Shown here piece by piece: positions 25,484-34,247 of a stretch of 64,000 nt of DNA. The translations under genes and the position numbers were made by a program. Origin of the DNA: an uncultured Alsobacter sp. (GTDB lineage: Bacteria; Pseudomonadota; Alphaproteobacteria; Rhizobiales; Beijerinckiaceae); NCBI RefSeq assembly GCF_945952055.1, contig NZ_CAMFHB010000026.1, positions 1 through 64,000 on the forward strand. The letters run 5' to 3'. Numbering within the stretch: the stretch's first letter is position 1; each line of letters starts with the position of its first letter. Below the pieces are notes generated by a model. That model had not been told where the DNA came from. It saw nothing but the letters and a program-made list of their open reading frames with translations, and searched no databases.

Positions 25484-25762
25484 TCAGCGCACGGGGCGGC
25501 AGACCGTCCGGCCGTAGTAGTTGCTGTAGTAGCAGCGCTCGCGCGGCGCCGTGGCCGAACCGATGATGGCTCCGCCCGCCGCGCCGATGATGCCGCCGGC
25601 AACCGCGCCGCCGGCGCGTCCGGTCGCCAGGCCGCCGATCAGGGCGCCACCCGCCGCGCCGATCGCCGCGCCGGTCAAGGCACGGTCGCCCTGCTGGCTG
25701 CCAGTACCCGAGCATGCGGCCAGCGACAGTGCCACGGCCACGATTGCCACAACCTTCTTCAT
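25484..25762 (-). CDS. Glycine-zipper 2TM lipoprotein (17-kDa antigen-like)
   Basis: 92 residues. Lipoprotein signal with lipobox LAAC (Cys near 18), a short linker, then two glycine-zipper helices (AAIGAAGGALIGGLATG and VAGGIIGAAGGAIIGSA), ending in a Tyr/Cys-containing tail (CYYSNYYGRTVC). Family members sit in the outer membrane; exact role unknown. The start at 25762 has AGAGGG six bases upstream. The frame runs on upstream but without signal-peptide character. Confidence 0.88.
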   Translation of the reverse strand: MKKVVAIVAVALSLAACSGTGSQQGDRALTGAAIGAAGGALIGGLATGRAGGAVAGGIIGAAGGAIIGSATAPRERCYYSNYYGRTVCRPVR

Positions 25763-26419
25763 TGTTTGCCCTCTGCTGCCTTTTTGGGCCCGCAAGCCCT
25801 TCATTTCCACCGCCATCCTAGCCGTCGGGGGCCGGGCCGCCAACCAGAACTTTGGGTTTGCGGGGCTTTGCAACGATCAAGTGTAGTGGATAGCCGAATG
25901 CTTCCGAAGATTTGCGCAGGCAAGTACATGCTTAATATAATTTCAAAATCGTTATTTGGACCGCATTTCACCCAATTTCCTAAAATACTCTCTGTGTTTC
26001 GCGCGTCACATTCTGGTCATATTTTGATATAGGTTGCGACTGTTCGATCGTTCTGGAGTGGCTCAACGTTCGATAGCGAAAACTGAACAGGGAGTACGTC
26101 GTGACTGACGGTCCTCATCGTGTGCCAAGTCTTTGTTCCTTGGCGTCTTTTGCCTGCAGCGCAAGCAATGCCCGCGCGCCGGCCGCCCCTGCGTGGCGAG
26201 CCAGTGGGCCGAGGTCCGGGGAGCGTTCCCGGGGAACCTCCGCCGCGCGCCCGGCCATCCTCCACCTGACATCCGCGTCCGCCTGACGCGTCCAAGCCGC
26301 AGCAGCCTGCATCGCCGGCGCGCGCCTCGTCGCGGCGTCCGGAGGTGACGGGTTGTGTCCTTGCGCCGGAATCCCCGCGGGGGTCGGCGCCCTCATCCCA
26401 CGCAAAAAGGGAGAGATGA
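25763..26419. promoter_or_regulatory. 657-bp divergent region with AT-rich core
   Basis: Between the lipoprotein gene (minus) and the lytic transglycosylase (plus). Positions about 25880-26060 are clearly AT-rich (TTAATATAATTTCAAAATCG and similar), unlike the rest. The motif GTTCGAT occurs at 26043-26049 and 26068-26074. A weak open frame with GTG at 26101 (61 codons, AGGGAG upstream) exists, but its composition is not protein-like. Promoters for both genes are expected here. Confidence 0.45.
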
Positions 26420-27142
26420 ATGAAGAAGACCGTCACGGTCGCAGGTCTCGTCGCCAGCCTCGTCGCAGGATCCGCCGCAGCGCGGGCCGAAGGGGGCGGG
26501 GAGCAGATCAACTGGCACCTCGCCTCGGTTCAGCCGACCGCCTCGGCTCCGGCAGAACCCGCCACGACGGGGTCGATCGCCCCGGCTGCCAAGTCCGGTG
26601 ATGCCAAGTCCGCCGCTCACAAGTCGGACGCCGCCAAGGCCGAGCATGGCAAGGCCTCGCCGTCCAAGTCCGCCTCGGCGGACCCAGAGGCGGCGAAGCC
26701 CGAGGATGCCACCGCGTCCGACAAGGCGGTCAAGGCGAGCGGCGCTCTGTCCTTCGTGGCCGGCGAGCGCGGTGCCTACCGTGACCTGATCGCCCGGCAC
26801 GCGGCGGCCAACGGCGTTCCCTTCGCCCTGGCCGATGCCGTCGTCCGGATCGAGAGCCGCTACAATCCGACCGTGCGCCACGGCGGTGCCGTGGGCCTCA
26901 TGCAGATCAAGCCGCAGACGGCGCGTGGCCTGGGCTACAGCGGCGGCGCGCAGGGCCTCCTCCATCCGGAGACCAACCTGCGCTGGGGCATGCTGTACCT
27001 CGCCCAAGCCTACCGCATGTCCAAGGGCGAAACCTGCGCCACGGTCATGCGCTACCAGAGCGGCCACGGCGCGACCCGCATGAACGGTGCGAACCGCGTG
27101 TACTGCGCCAAGGCCCGGACGATCATGGCCAGCCTGCGCTGA
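26420..27142 (+). CDS. Secreted lytic transglycosylase (SLT domain)
   Basis: 240 residues: signal peptide (cut near ARA-EG, 23), a long Ala/Lys/Ser/Pro-rich linker (about 30-110), then a C-terminal SLT lysozyme-like domain. The catalytic glutamate is E145 in VVRIESRYNP, with GLMQIKPQTARGLGY and ATVMRYQSGHG following. It cuts peptidoglycan in the periplasm, forming 1,6-anhydro ends. AGGGAGAG precedes the ATG. The linker is charged and disordered. A terminator lies downstream at 27171. Confidence 0.93.
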   Translation: MKKTVTVAGLVASLVAGSAAARAEGGGEQINWHLASVQPTASAPAEPATTGSIAPAAKSGDAKSAAHKSDAAKAEHGKASPSKSASADPEAAKPEDATASDKAVKASGALSFVAGERGAYRDLIARHAAANGVPFALADAVVRIESRYNPTVRHGGAVGLMQIKPQTARGLGYSGGAQGLLHPETNLRWGMLYLAQAYRMSKGETCATVMRYQSGHGATRMNGANRVYCAKARTIMASLR

Positions 27143-27170
27143 CCACTGCGGGCCCCTTTCAACGCATCTT

Positions 27171-27202
27171 CGGCCGGCCGGGTTCCCCCGCCGGCCGATT
27201 TG
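27171..27202 (+). terminator. Terminator between lytic transglycosylase and rnpB
   Basis: An 8-bp stem CGGCCGGC/GCCGGCCG (27171-27178, 27190-27197) is followed by ATTTGC. It falls 28 bp after the stop codon and before the start of RNase P RNA. Confidence 0.6.
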
Positions 27203-27215
27203 CTTTAAGCCCGGC

Positions 27216-27601
<386 letters not shown>

Positions 27602-27636
27602 TTTTTCCCCGACCGTCGGGCCCGGATGCGGGCCTG

Positions 27637-28485
27637 TCACCGGCCCGCGGCCCGCTCGTCCTGCGGGTCGGGATCGCGCGGGGTGCCGCCCCGCGCCTGA
27701 CCGGCGATCACCGCCTCGGTGTTGCCGAGGAGGCGCCGCACGGCCCGGCGCGCGGCATTGGCGTTCTGGGCCCGGATGGCGCGCTCGATGGCCTCGTGCA
27801 GGTCCTGGGCGTGGCGAAGGTCGTTCACCTCGCGCGTGACGTAGGTGAACAGGCCCTCGAGCGCCGAATCGATCAGGGCGCCCAGCGGCAGCAGCAGGTC
27901 GTTTCCGGCGGCGCGGAGGATGGCGACGTGGAAGCGGGTGTCGGCGGCGGTGCGCTCGCTCAGCGTCCTGGCCACCCCCATGTCGTGGCAGGCCAGGCTG
28001 ATCGCCTCCATCTGCTCCTGCGATCGGCGCACCGCGGCCAGCGCGGCGGCCTCCGGCTCGATGATGGACCGGAACTCCTGGACGGTGCGCAGGAAGGTGA
28101 GCCGCTCGGGCGAGGCCGCGTACCAGGTCAGCACGTCGCGATCGAGCAGGTTCCAGCGGTCCCGCGGCTCGACCCTGGTGCCCACGCGGGGCCGGGACGA
28201 CAGCAGGTTCTTGGCCATGAGCATCTTCACGGCCTCGCGCACCACGGAGCGGCCCACGTCGAAGATCTTCGACCATTCCGCCTCGTTGGGCAGGATCGAG
28301 CCGGGCGGATAGTCGCCCCGCACGATCCTCAGCCCGATCTCGTTGGCGACGGCCGAATGGACGGTCCCGGCGGCGATCCTCGGCCAGCCGGTCGTGCGGT
28401 GCTGCGGGCGATGCTTCTGGTCGCTCGCCGCTTCACGTCCTTCCGGACGCGACGGCGTGGCTTTGCTTTTTGGCTTGTCGGTCAC
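27637..28485 (-). CDS. GntR-family regulator, FadR subfamily
   Basis: About 282 residues. The N-terminal 50 residues are basic and look disordered. Then comes a winged helix (GNTR type: VHSAVANEIGLRIVRGDYPPGSILPNE, VGRSVVREAVKMLMAKNLLSSRPRVGTRV in parts) and a C-terminal all-helical FCD domain (about 140-260) with metal-ligand candidates (H near HDMGVA, FHVAIL, HEAIE). No ATG is in a suitable place; GTG at 28485 gives the start used here. It is the last gene of the ATPase-permease-GntR operon, 11 bp after the permease. It probably controls both sugar transporters through the TCTGA repeats at 30313-30345 (inference). Confidence 0.87.
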   Translation of the reverse strand: MTDKPKSKATPSRPEGREAASDQKHRPQHRTTGWPRIAAGTVHSAVANEIGLRIVRGDYPPGSILPNEAEWSKIFDVGRSVVREAVKMLMAKNLLSSRPRVGTRVEPRDRWNLLDRDVLTWYAASPERLTFLRTVQEFRSIIEPEAAALAAVRRSQEQMEAISLACHDMGVARTLSERTAADTRFHVAILRAAGNDLLLPLGALIDSALEGLFTYVTREVNDLRHAQDLHEAIERAIRAQNANAARRAVRRLLGNTEAVIAGQARGGTPRDPDPQDERAAGR

Positions 28486-28496
28486 GTTGCATGTGC

Positions 28497-29522
28497 TCAG
28501 CTCTCGCTTTCTCGATAAGCTCTGACCCGGTCGAGGGCAACGGCCAGCAGGATGAAACTGCCCACGAAGGCGCCCTGCCAGAAGGTGCTTATCCCCAGGA
28601 GGATGAGCGAATTGCGGATCACCTCGATCAGCGCCGCCCCGACGACGGCACCGAACACGGTGCCGGCCCCGCCCAGCAGGTTGGCGCCGCCGATGACCGT
28701 CGCCGCGATGACGCTGAGCTCCATGGACTGGCCGAGATTGGTGGTGACGCCGCCCAGCCAGCCAGCCTCCAGGATGCCCGCCAGCCCCGCCATCAGGGCC
28801 GAGAACAGGTAGACGCTGATCTTGGTCGAGCGCACCGCCACGCCGGTGCGCACGGCGGCCTTCTCGTTGGCGCCGATGGCGAAGACGTGCGTGCCCCAGC
28901 GCGTCCATTTCAGCATGAACGCCGTCACGGCGGCGAAGAGCACGAGCGCCACCACGGGGTGGGCGATGCCCAGCGTCGAGCCGCCGCCGAGCGTGAACAG
29001 CAGGCTCTCGTCCGGGCCGAACTGGAAGATCATCTTGTTGCCCGACAGCACCATGGCGATGCTGCGCGCGATCGACAGCATGCCGAGCGTGACCACGAAC
29101 GGGGGAATGCGCAGGAAGGCGATCAGGACGCCGTTGACGAGCCCCACCGCGAGCGACGCCGCCAGCGCCAGGATCGAGGCCACGACCAGCGAATGGCCGG
29201 CGTTCATCGAGATCGCCAGCACCATGGCCGACAGGCACAGCACCGACCCCACCGAGAGGTCGATGCCGCCCGAGATGATGACCACCGTCATCCCGAGCGC
29301 CACGATGGCCACGAAGGCGAAGTTGCGCGTCACGTTGAACAGGTTCTGGGGCGTGGCGAAGGTGTCGGTCGCCACGCTGAGGGCGAGGCACGCCAGAACG
29401 GCGGCCACGAACACCCAGAATGCCTCCTGGCGCACGAGGCCCGCGAGGCGTCCATGGGTCTGGCCGCTGATGGCCGCGTCGATGTCGGCCGACGGCGGGG
29501 GAGGGTCGGTGCGCTCAAGCAT
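28497..29522 (-). CDS. Sugar ABC transporter permease (RbsC/FrcC type)
   Basis: 341 residues with 8-10 membrane helices. Family motif GGIDLSVGSVLCLSAM (about 84-99) and GANEKAAVRTGVAV, GGANLLGGAGTVFGA near the C-terminus. It forms the membrane channel of a CUT2-type sugar importer with the ATPase encoded upstream, whose end overlaps this start by 8 bp. The partner binding protein is probably the divergent gene at 30602. Confidence 0.93.
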   Translation of the reverse strand: MLERTDPPPPSADIDAAISGQTHGRLAGLVRQEAFWVFVAAVLACLALSVATDTFATPQNLFNVTRNFAFVAIVALGMTVVIISGGIDLSVGSVLCLSAMVLAISMNAGHSLVVASILALAASLAVGLVNGVLIAFLRIPPFVVTLGMLSIARSIAMVLSGNKMIFQFGPDESLLFTLGGGSTLGIAHPVVALVLFAAVTAFMLKWTRWGTHVFAIGANEKAAVRTGVAVRSTKISVYLFSALMAGLAGILEAGWLGGVTTNLGQSMELSVIAATVIGGANLLGGAGTVFGAVVGAALIEVIRNSLILLGISTFWQGAFVGSFILLAVALDRVRAYRESES

Positions 29523-30255
29523 GGCTGATCGCTCCCGTGATGAGGCCCGTCACTTCCTCGGGCGAGGTGTCCGCCACCGCCTTGTCGGCCACCTTGCTGC
29601 CGCGCCGGAGCACGACGATCCGGTCCGCCACGGCGAAGACGTCGGGCATGCGGTGGCTGATGAGGATCACCGCGATGCCGTGCGCCCTCAACTCGCGGAT
29701 GAGGCTCAAGACCTCGGCGACCTGACGGACCGAGATGGCGGCGGTGGGCTCGTCCATGAGCACGATGTCGGGTTCGCTGAGCCGTGTCCTGGCGATGGCG
29801 ACGGCCTGGCGCTGTCCGCCGGACATGGAGCGAACCTTGTCGCGGGCCCTCGTCTCCGACTTGAGGCCCTTGAACAGTTCTGCGGCACGCCGGTTCATGG
29901 CGGCATAGTCGAGGATCTGGAACGGCCCGATCCGCCGGGTGAGCTCGCGGCCCAGGAACACGTTCACCGCGGCCGTCAGGTTGTCGCACAGCGCGAGGTC
30001 CTGGTAGACGATCTCGATGCCGTGGCGGCGGGCGTCGAGAGGCCCGTGGAAGGTCACCTCCTCGTCCTTCAGGTAGATCCTGCCGCGGGTCGGCCGGAAA
30101 TTGCCGGCGATCAGCTTCACCAGCGTCGACTTGCCGGCGCCGTTGTCCCCCATCAAGCCCATCACCTGCCCGGGCTCGAGCGTGAGCGAGACGCCGTTCA
30201 CCGCGTGAATGGCGCCGAACTCCTTCGATACCGCCTCCAGCCTCAGTGCACTCAT
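29515..30255 (-). CDS. Sugar ABC transporter ATP-binding protein (single NBD, FrcA-like)
   Basis: 246 residues, one nucleotide-binding domain: Walker A GDNGAGKST (36-44), Q-loop YQDLALCDNL, signature MSGGQRQAVAIAR, Walker B IVLMDEPTAAIS and switch His in LISHRMPD. CUT2 ATPases usually have two fused domains, but FrcA-type enzymes have one and work as a dimer, as here. First gene of the operon ATPase-permease-GntR. GAGGGAGA lies about 10 bases before the ATG. Confidence 0.92.
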   Translation of the reverse strand: MSALRLEAVSKEFGAIHAVNGVSLTLEPGQVMGLMGDNGAGKSTLVKLIAGNFRPTRGRIYLKDEEVTFHGPLDARRHGIEIVYQDLALCDNLTAAVNVFLGRELTRRIGPFQILDYAAMNRRAAELFKGLKSETRARDKVRSMSGGQRQAVAIARTRLSEPDIVLMDEPTAAISVRQVAEVLSLIRELRAHGIAVILISHRMPDVFAVADRIVVLRRGSKVADKAVADTSPEEVTGLITGAISHA

Positions 30256-30312
30256 GTGCCGTCGTCTCCCTCGTCCCGCCCCATAGGACTGGACGGCTCC
30301 CGGGCCGTCAAT

Positions 30313-30345
30313 ATCAGAAAAATCTGACTTGTCTGATTTGTCAGA
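30313..30345. promoter_or_regulatory. Operator-like TCTGA/TCAGA repeats
   Basis: Two palindromes in a row: TCAGA-AAAA-TCTGA (30314-30327) and TCTGA-TTTG-TCAGA (30332-30345). The outer TCTGAC (30323) and GTCAGA (30340) are inverted as well. It is AT-rich in a GC-rich context and lies just upstream of the -35 box. A binding site for the FadR-type GntR protein encoded by the island is likely. Confidence 0.65.
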
Positions 30346-30351
30346 TAAATG

Positions 30352-30380
30352 TTGACCGCTCCTTCGTCCGGCGGTTTAGT
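30352..30380 (+). promoter_or_regulatory. Sigma-70-like promoter for the first sugar-binding protein gene
   Basis: TTGACC (30352-30357), 17-bp spacer, TTTAGT (30375-30380). The operator repeats end 6 bp upstream of the -35 box. Confidence 0.5.
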
Positions 30381-30601
30381 TCGCTCACGGGAGAAACGAC
30401 GGGTCGTATCGCGGTGCTGCGAGAGGGCGGTCGCCACCCCTGCCGGAGTGCGGGCCCCGACCCGTGCGCCCGGCACGCGGTTCGCCGGGGGCGGACGTCC
30501 GTCCGTCGCCTTCCGGGCTGCCCGGCACGTCGCGATACGCCGCCGCCATCGGCCGGCGCCGCCTGTCCAGCAATGACAATGATCACCGAGGGAGGAGTGG
30601 A

Positions 30602-31591
30602 ATGATGCTGAAGTTGACCGTCCTGGCGGGCATCGCCGGACTTGCGCTCTGCTCGACGGCGAGCGCCCAGGACAAGACGCTCGCGATCGTCGTGAAGGGG
30701 CTCGACAACCCCTTCTTCGAGCAGATCAACCAGGGCTGCCAGAAGTGGAACCGCGAGAACGCCTCCTCCGGCTACAAGTGCTTCTACACGGGGCCCGCGT
30801 CGAGCGCCGACGAGGTCGGTGAGGTGCAGATCGTCGAGGACCTGCTCAACCGTCCCGACGTGAAGGCGATCGCCATCTCTCCGTCGAACGCGCCGCTGAT
30901 GGCGCGCATGCTGAAGCAGAAGGCGCCCAAGATCCCGATCATGACGATCGACGCGGACCTGTCGAAGGACGACGCGGGCCTGCGCAAGACGTATCTGGGC
31001 ACCGATAACTACCAGATGGGCGTGAAGTTCGGCGAGCACCTCAAGAAGCTCAAGGGCTCCGGCGGCACCATCTGCCTGCAGCTTGGCAACGTCGCGGCGG
31101 CGAACATCAACGAGCGTGCCGCGGGCCTTCGCGACACGCTGGCTGGCAAGAAGGGCACCGACAAGCTGGCGGGGCAAGGGGGCTGGAACGAGATCGCCGG
31201 GTGCCCGGTATTCACCAACGACCAGGCCGACCTCGCCAACCAGCAGATGGCCGACACCTTCACGGCCAACCCGAACCTCACGGCCTTCGTGCTGGTCGGC
31301 GGCTGGGCGCAGTTCGCGCCGCAGGCCTATGCCCAGGTGACCGACCAGGTGATGGCCAAGCTGAAGCAGAAGTCGCTGGTCATCGTGGCCGGCGACACGC
31401 TGCCGCCGCAGATGGAGGCGCTCAAGGCCGGGCGCAGTCACGTCCAGGTGGGCCAGCGGCCCTTCGAGATGGGCTACAAGGCGCCCAGCGTCATGATCGA
31501 CCTGCTCAACGGCAAGACCGTCGAGCCGATCATCTTCACGGGCCTGGACGAGTGCACGTCCGAGAACGCGGCCTCCTGCATCGGCGGCTGA
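30602..31591 (+). CDS. Sugar-binding periplasmic protein 1 (CUT2/RbsB type)
   Basis: 329 residues. Signal peptide LTVLAGIAGLALCSTASA, cut before QDK. Then a Peripla_BP_4 fold starting LAIVVKGLDNPFFEQINQG with ...VKAIAISPSNAPLM... and GLDECTSENAASC at the end. The mature part has several cysteines, unusual for this class, possibly disulfides. GGAGGAG precedes the ATG; a second ATG follows at once. Divergent to the ATPase/permease operon, so it probably feeds that transporter. A hairpin follows the stop. Confidence 0.9.
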   Translation: MMLKLTVLAGIAGLALCSTASAQDKTLAIVVKGLDNPFFEQINQGCQKWNRENASSGYKCFYTGPASSADEVGEVQIVEDLLNRPDVKAIAISPSNAPLMARMLKQKAPKIPIMTIDADLSKDDAGLRKTYLGTDNYQMGVKFGEHLKKLKGSGGTICLQLGNVAAANINERAAGLRDTLAGKKGTDKLAGQGGWNEIAGCPVFTNDQADLANQQMADTFTANPNLTAFVLVGGWAQFAPQAYAQVTDQVMAKLKQKSLVIVAGDTLPPQMEALKAGRSHVQVGQRPFEMGYKAPSVMIDLLNGKTVEPIIFTGLDECTSENAASCIGG

Positions 31592-31601
31592 CATCCCCTG
31601 C

Positions 31602-31629
31602 GTCCGGCCCGACCTCGATCGGGCCGGAC
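31602..31629 (+). other. Intercistronic hairpin after binding protein 1
   Basis: A perfect 11-bp stem GTCCGGCCCGA/TCGGGCCGGAC with a six-base loop and no T-run. Such hairpins after binding-protein genes protect the upstream mRNA and lower expression downstream. Confidence 0.6.
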
Positions 31630-31694
31630 CGGCAGGTCCGCGGGGCGTTCGACGCGCCCGCTCCACCGCGATCGATCAACAGCTGGAACACGCC

Positions 31695-32645
31695 ATGAAA
31701 ACCACACTTGCGACCGTCGCCCTCGCCGGCGCGCTGGCCCTGACCGCGACGCCCGGCATGGCCCAGGGCAAGAAGACCCTGGCCTTCGTCGTGAATGGCG
31801 CCTCCGACTTCTGGAAGCTGGCCGAGGCCGGCGTGAAGAAGGCGCAGGCCGAACTGCCGAACTACACGCTGCAGTTCAAGTATCCGGAGCAGGCCGCGGC
31901 CGCCGTGCAGCAGCGCCTGATGGACGATCTCGTCGTCGCCGGCGTGTCGGCCATCATGGTCAGCGCCGTCGATCCGAAGACGTCGACCGCCGCGCTCAAC
32001 CGCGTCGGCGGGCAGGTGCCCCTGTTCACCACCGACAGTGACGCCCCGGACTCCAACCGCATCGCCTATATCGGCTCCTCCAACATGGATGCCGGGAAGC
32101 AGGCCGGCGAGATCGCCAAGAAGGCTCTGCCGAACGGGGGCAAGTGCATCGGCTTCGTCGGGCTCCCCGGCGCCGACAATGCCCGCGAGCGCATCGAAGG
32201 CATGAAGGCGGCGATCGCCGGCACCAAGATCGAGCTCGTGGACGTGCGCGGCGACGACATCGACCAGACCCGCGCCAAGCGAAACGTGGCCGACGCGCTG
32301 GCCGCCAACCCCAACATCGACTGCATGGTGGGCTTCTACTCGTACAACCCGCCGCGCATCTACGAGGTGCTGAAGGAGTCCGGCAAGCTCGGCAAGGTGA
32401 CCGTGATCGCTTTCGACGAGGACCCGATCACGCTCGGCGGCGTCAAGGAAGGCACCATCGCCGGAACGGTGGTGCAGCAGCCCTACGAGTGGGGCTACCA
32501 GGGCATGAAGCTGATGGCCAAGGTGCTGGAGGGCGACAAGTCCGGCATTCCGGCCAACAAGCTCGTGATCGTCCCGACCAAGATCATCGACAAGTCCAAC
32601 GTCGATGCCTTCGAGACCGAACTGAAGGCGCGCATCCGCGGCTGA
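31695..32645 (+). CDS. Sugar-binding periplasmic protein 2 (RbsB type)
   Basis: 316 residues. Signal peptide ATVALAGALALTATPGMA, cut before QGK. Peripla_BP_4 fold: LAFVVNGASDFWKLAEAGVKKAQ, IGSSNMDAGKQAGE, FDEDPITLGGVKEGTIAGTVVQQPYEWGYQG (shown in parts). Belongs with the ATPase and permease that follow on the same strand. Not closely similar to binding protein 1, so the two transporters probably take different sugars. Confidence 0.92.
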   Translation: MKTTLATVALAGALALTATPGMAQGKKTLAFVVNGASDFWKLAEAGVKKAQAELPNYTLQFKYPEQAAAAVQQRLMDDLVVAGVSAIMVSAVDPKTSTAALNRVGGQVPLFTTDSDAPDSNRIAYIGSSNMDAGKQAGEIAKKALPNGGKCIGFVGLPGADNARERIEGMKAAIAGTKIELVDVRGDDIDQTRAKRNVADALAANPNIDCMVGFYSYNPPRIYEVLKESGKLGKVTVIAFDEDPITLGGVKEGTIAGTVVQQPYEWGYQGMKLMAKVLEGDKSGIPANKLVIVPTKIIDKSNVDAFETELKARIRG

Positions 32646-32663
32646 GGTTCGGCGAAGGCGGGG

Positions 32664-32688
32664 CGGCGGCCGATCCTCCGGGCCGCCG
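32664..32688 (+). other. Intercistronic hairpin after binding protein 2
   Basis: An 8-bp stem CGGCGGCC/GGCCGCCG with a nine-base loop lies 18 bp after the stop, again with no T-run. It is the same arrangement as after binding protein 1. Confidence 0.5.
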
Positions 32689-32719
32689 TCCCAGCCGTCG
32701 TGTCGGCCGGTTCCATCCG

Positions 32720-34225
32720 ATGAATGCCTCCATTCTGAGCGCGAACGGCGTCACCAAGGCCTTTGCCGGGGTGCTGGCGCTTGACCGCGTCGACTTCGCG
32801 GTCCGGCCCGGCGAGGTCGTCGGGCTGGTCGGGGAGAACGGCGCCGGCAAGTCGACGCTCATGAAGATCCTGGGCGGCATCCTCGCGCCGGATGCCGGCA
32901 GCGTCGGTCTCGACGGCGTCGACCTGCCCCGCCTCACCGTGGCGAGCGCCATGGCCGGAGGCATCGCCTTCGTCCACCAGGAGCTGAACCTCTTCGACAA
33001 CCTGACGGTCGCGGCCAACGTCATGATCGGCCGGGAGCCGGTCAGGGGAGGGCCCCTGCGCCTCGTCGACGACGCCGCGCTGGAGAGACGGACCGCGCCC
33101 CTGCTGGCGCAGCTCGGCGCGGACTTCGCGCCGCGGACGCCGCTGTCGCGGCTTTCCCTGGCGCAGATGCAGCTCGTCGAGATCGCCAAGGCCCTGTCGC
33201 TGCAGGCGCGCGTCGTGATCATGGACGAGCCGACCTCGAGCCTCACGGCTTCGGAGACGGATCGCCTCCTCGACGTCATCGGCCATCTGAAGGCCCGTGG
33301 CGTCGCCGTCGTCCTCATCACCCACCGCCTGGGCGAGATCGAGCGCTGCGCGGACCGCGTCGTCATCCTGCGCGACGGGCGGCGGGTGGCCGAGCTCGCC
33401 GGCGATGCCATCCGGGCCGACACGATGATCGCCCACATGATCGGGCGGGACCTGAAGACCCTCTACCGGGCGCCGGCCGCTCCGCCCGGGCCCGCGATCC
33501 TCGAACTGCGCGCCCTGCGCACCCCCTACCGGCCGGAGCGCCCCGTGCACCTCACGGTCCATCGGGGCGAGATCCTCGGGCTCGCCGGTCTCGTCGGGGC
33601 CGGCCGGACCGAACTGGCGCGCGCCATCTTCGGCATCGACCGGCCTCTCGCCGGCGAGATCGTGATCGACGGCCGCCCGGTCGCCATCGCGTCGCCGGAC
33701 CAGGCGATCGCGCAGGGCCTCTACCTCATTCCCGAGGATCGCAAGCGTCTCGGCCTCATGCTGGACTTTCCGATCCGCCAGAACGTGTCGATGGCGATGC
33801 TGGCCGGGCGCTCTGCGGCCACGCTGGTCGATCTGGAGGAGGAGGAGGCCGTCGCCGCGCGCGAGCGCGACCGCCTCGGCATCCGGGCCGCCAGCCTCTC
33901 GCTTCCGGCTGGCGCGCTGTCTGGCGGAAACCAGCAGAAGGTCGTGCTGGCGAAATGGCTCGCCTTGTCGCCCCGCATCCTCGTCTTCGACGAGCCCACG
34001 CGCGGCGTCGACGTCGGCGCCAAGAGCGAGATCTACCGGATCATGCGGGAGCTCTCCGACGCCGGCGTCGGCATCCTGATGATCTCGTCCGACATGGAGG
34101 AGATCATCGGGGTCAGCGACCGCGTGGCGGTGATGCACGAAGGTGCCATCGCCGGGCTCATCGAACGCGACGGCCTCAGCGAAGAGGCCATCCTTTCCCT
34201 CGCTGTCGGGCGCAGGACGCGCTGA
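32720..34225 (+). CDS. Sugar ABC transporter ATP-binding protein (two NBDs, RbsA type)
   Basis: 501 residues with tandem ATPase domains. First: GENGAGKST (Walker A), LSLAQMQLVEIAKAL, MDEPTSSLT. Second: LVGAGRTELARAIFG (degenerate Walker A, normal for RbsA proteins), LSGGNQQKVVLAKWL, FDEPTRGVDVGA. It powers sugar import with the permease at 34248. The ATG at 32720 agrees with family length. No strong Shine-Dalgarno is seen. Confidence 0.94.
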   Translation: MNASILSANGVTKAFAGVLALDRVDFAVRPGEVVGLVGENGAGKSTLMKILGGILAPDAGSVGLDGVDLPRLTVASAMAGGIAFVHQELNLFDNLTVAANVMIGREPVRGGPLRLVDDAALERRTAPLLAQLGADFAPRTPLSRLSLAQMQLVEIAKALSLQARVVIMDEPTSSLTASETDRLLDVIGHLKARGVAVVLITHRLGEIERCADRVVILRDGRRVAELAGDAIRADTMIAHMIGRDLKTLYRAPAAPPGPAILELRALRTPYRPERPVHLTVHRGEILGLAGLVGAGRTELARAIFGIDRPLAGEIVIDGRPVAIASPDQAIAQGLYLIPEDRKRLGLMLDFPIRQNVSMAMLAGRSAATLVDLEEEEAVAARERDRLGIRAASLSLPAGALSGGNQQKVVLAKWLALSPRILVFDEPTRGVDVGAKSEIYRIMRELSDAGVGILMISSDMEEIIGVSDRVAVMHEGAIAGLIERDGLSEEAILSLAVGRRTR

Positions 34226-34247
34226 CGACCATGGAGCAGCGCCTGAC

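Larger units (their letters stand above)
30256..30601. promoter_or_regulatory. Divergent control region of the sugar transport island
   Basis: 346 bp between the ATPase gene (minus) and the first binding-protein gene (plus). It holds the repeat cluster at 30313-30345 and a promoter at 30352-30380. The remaining 220 bp (30381-30601) would be a long GC-rich 5' leader for the binding-protein mRNA. No ORF with coding character is seen. Confidence 0.6.

Noticed and set aside
26101-26286. Possible 61-codon gene starting with GTG behind AGGGAG
   Set aside because: The product is Ala/Ser/Pro/Arg-rich without pattern and the frame looks like GC-rich noise; only the ribosome-like site speaks for it.
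32720-34225. Degenerate second Walker A in the sugar ATPase taken as damage
   Set aside because: RbsA-type ATPases normally have this altered motif in the second domain; the frame is intact.
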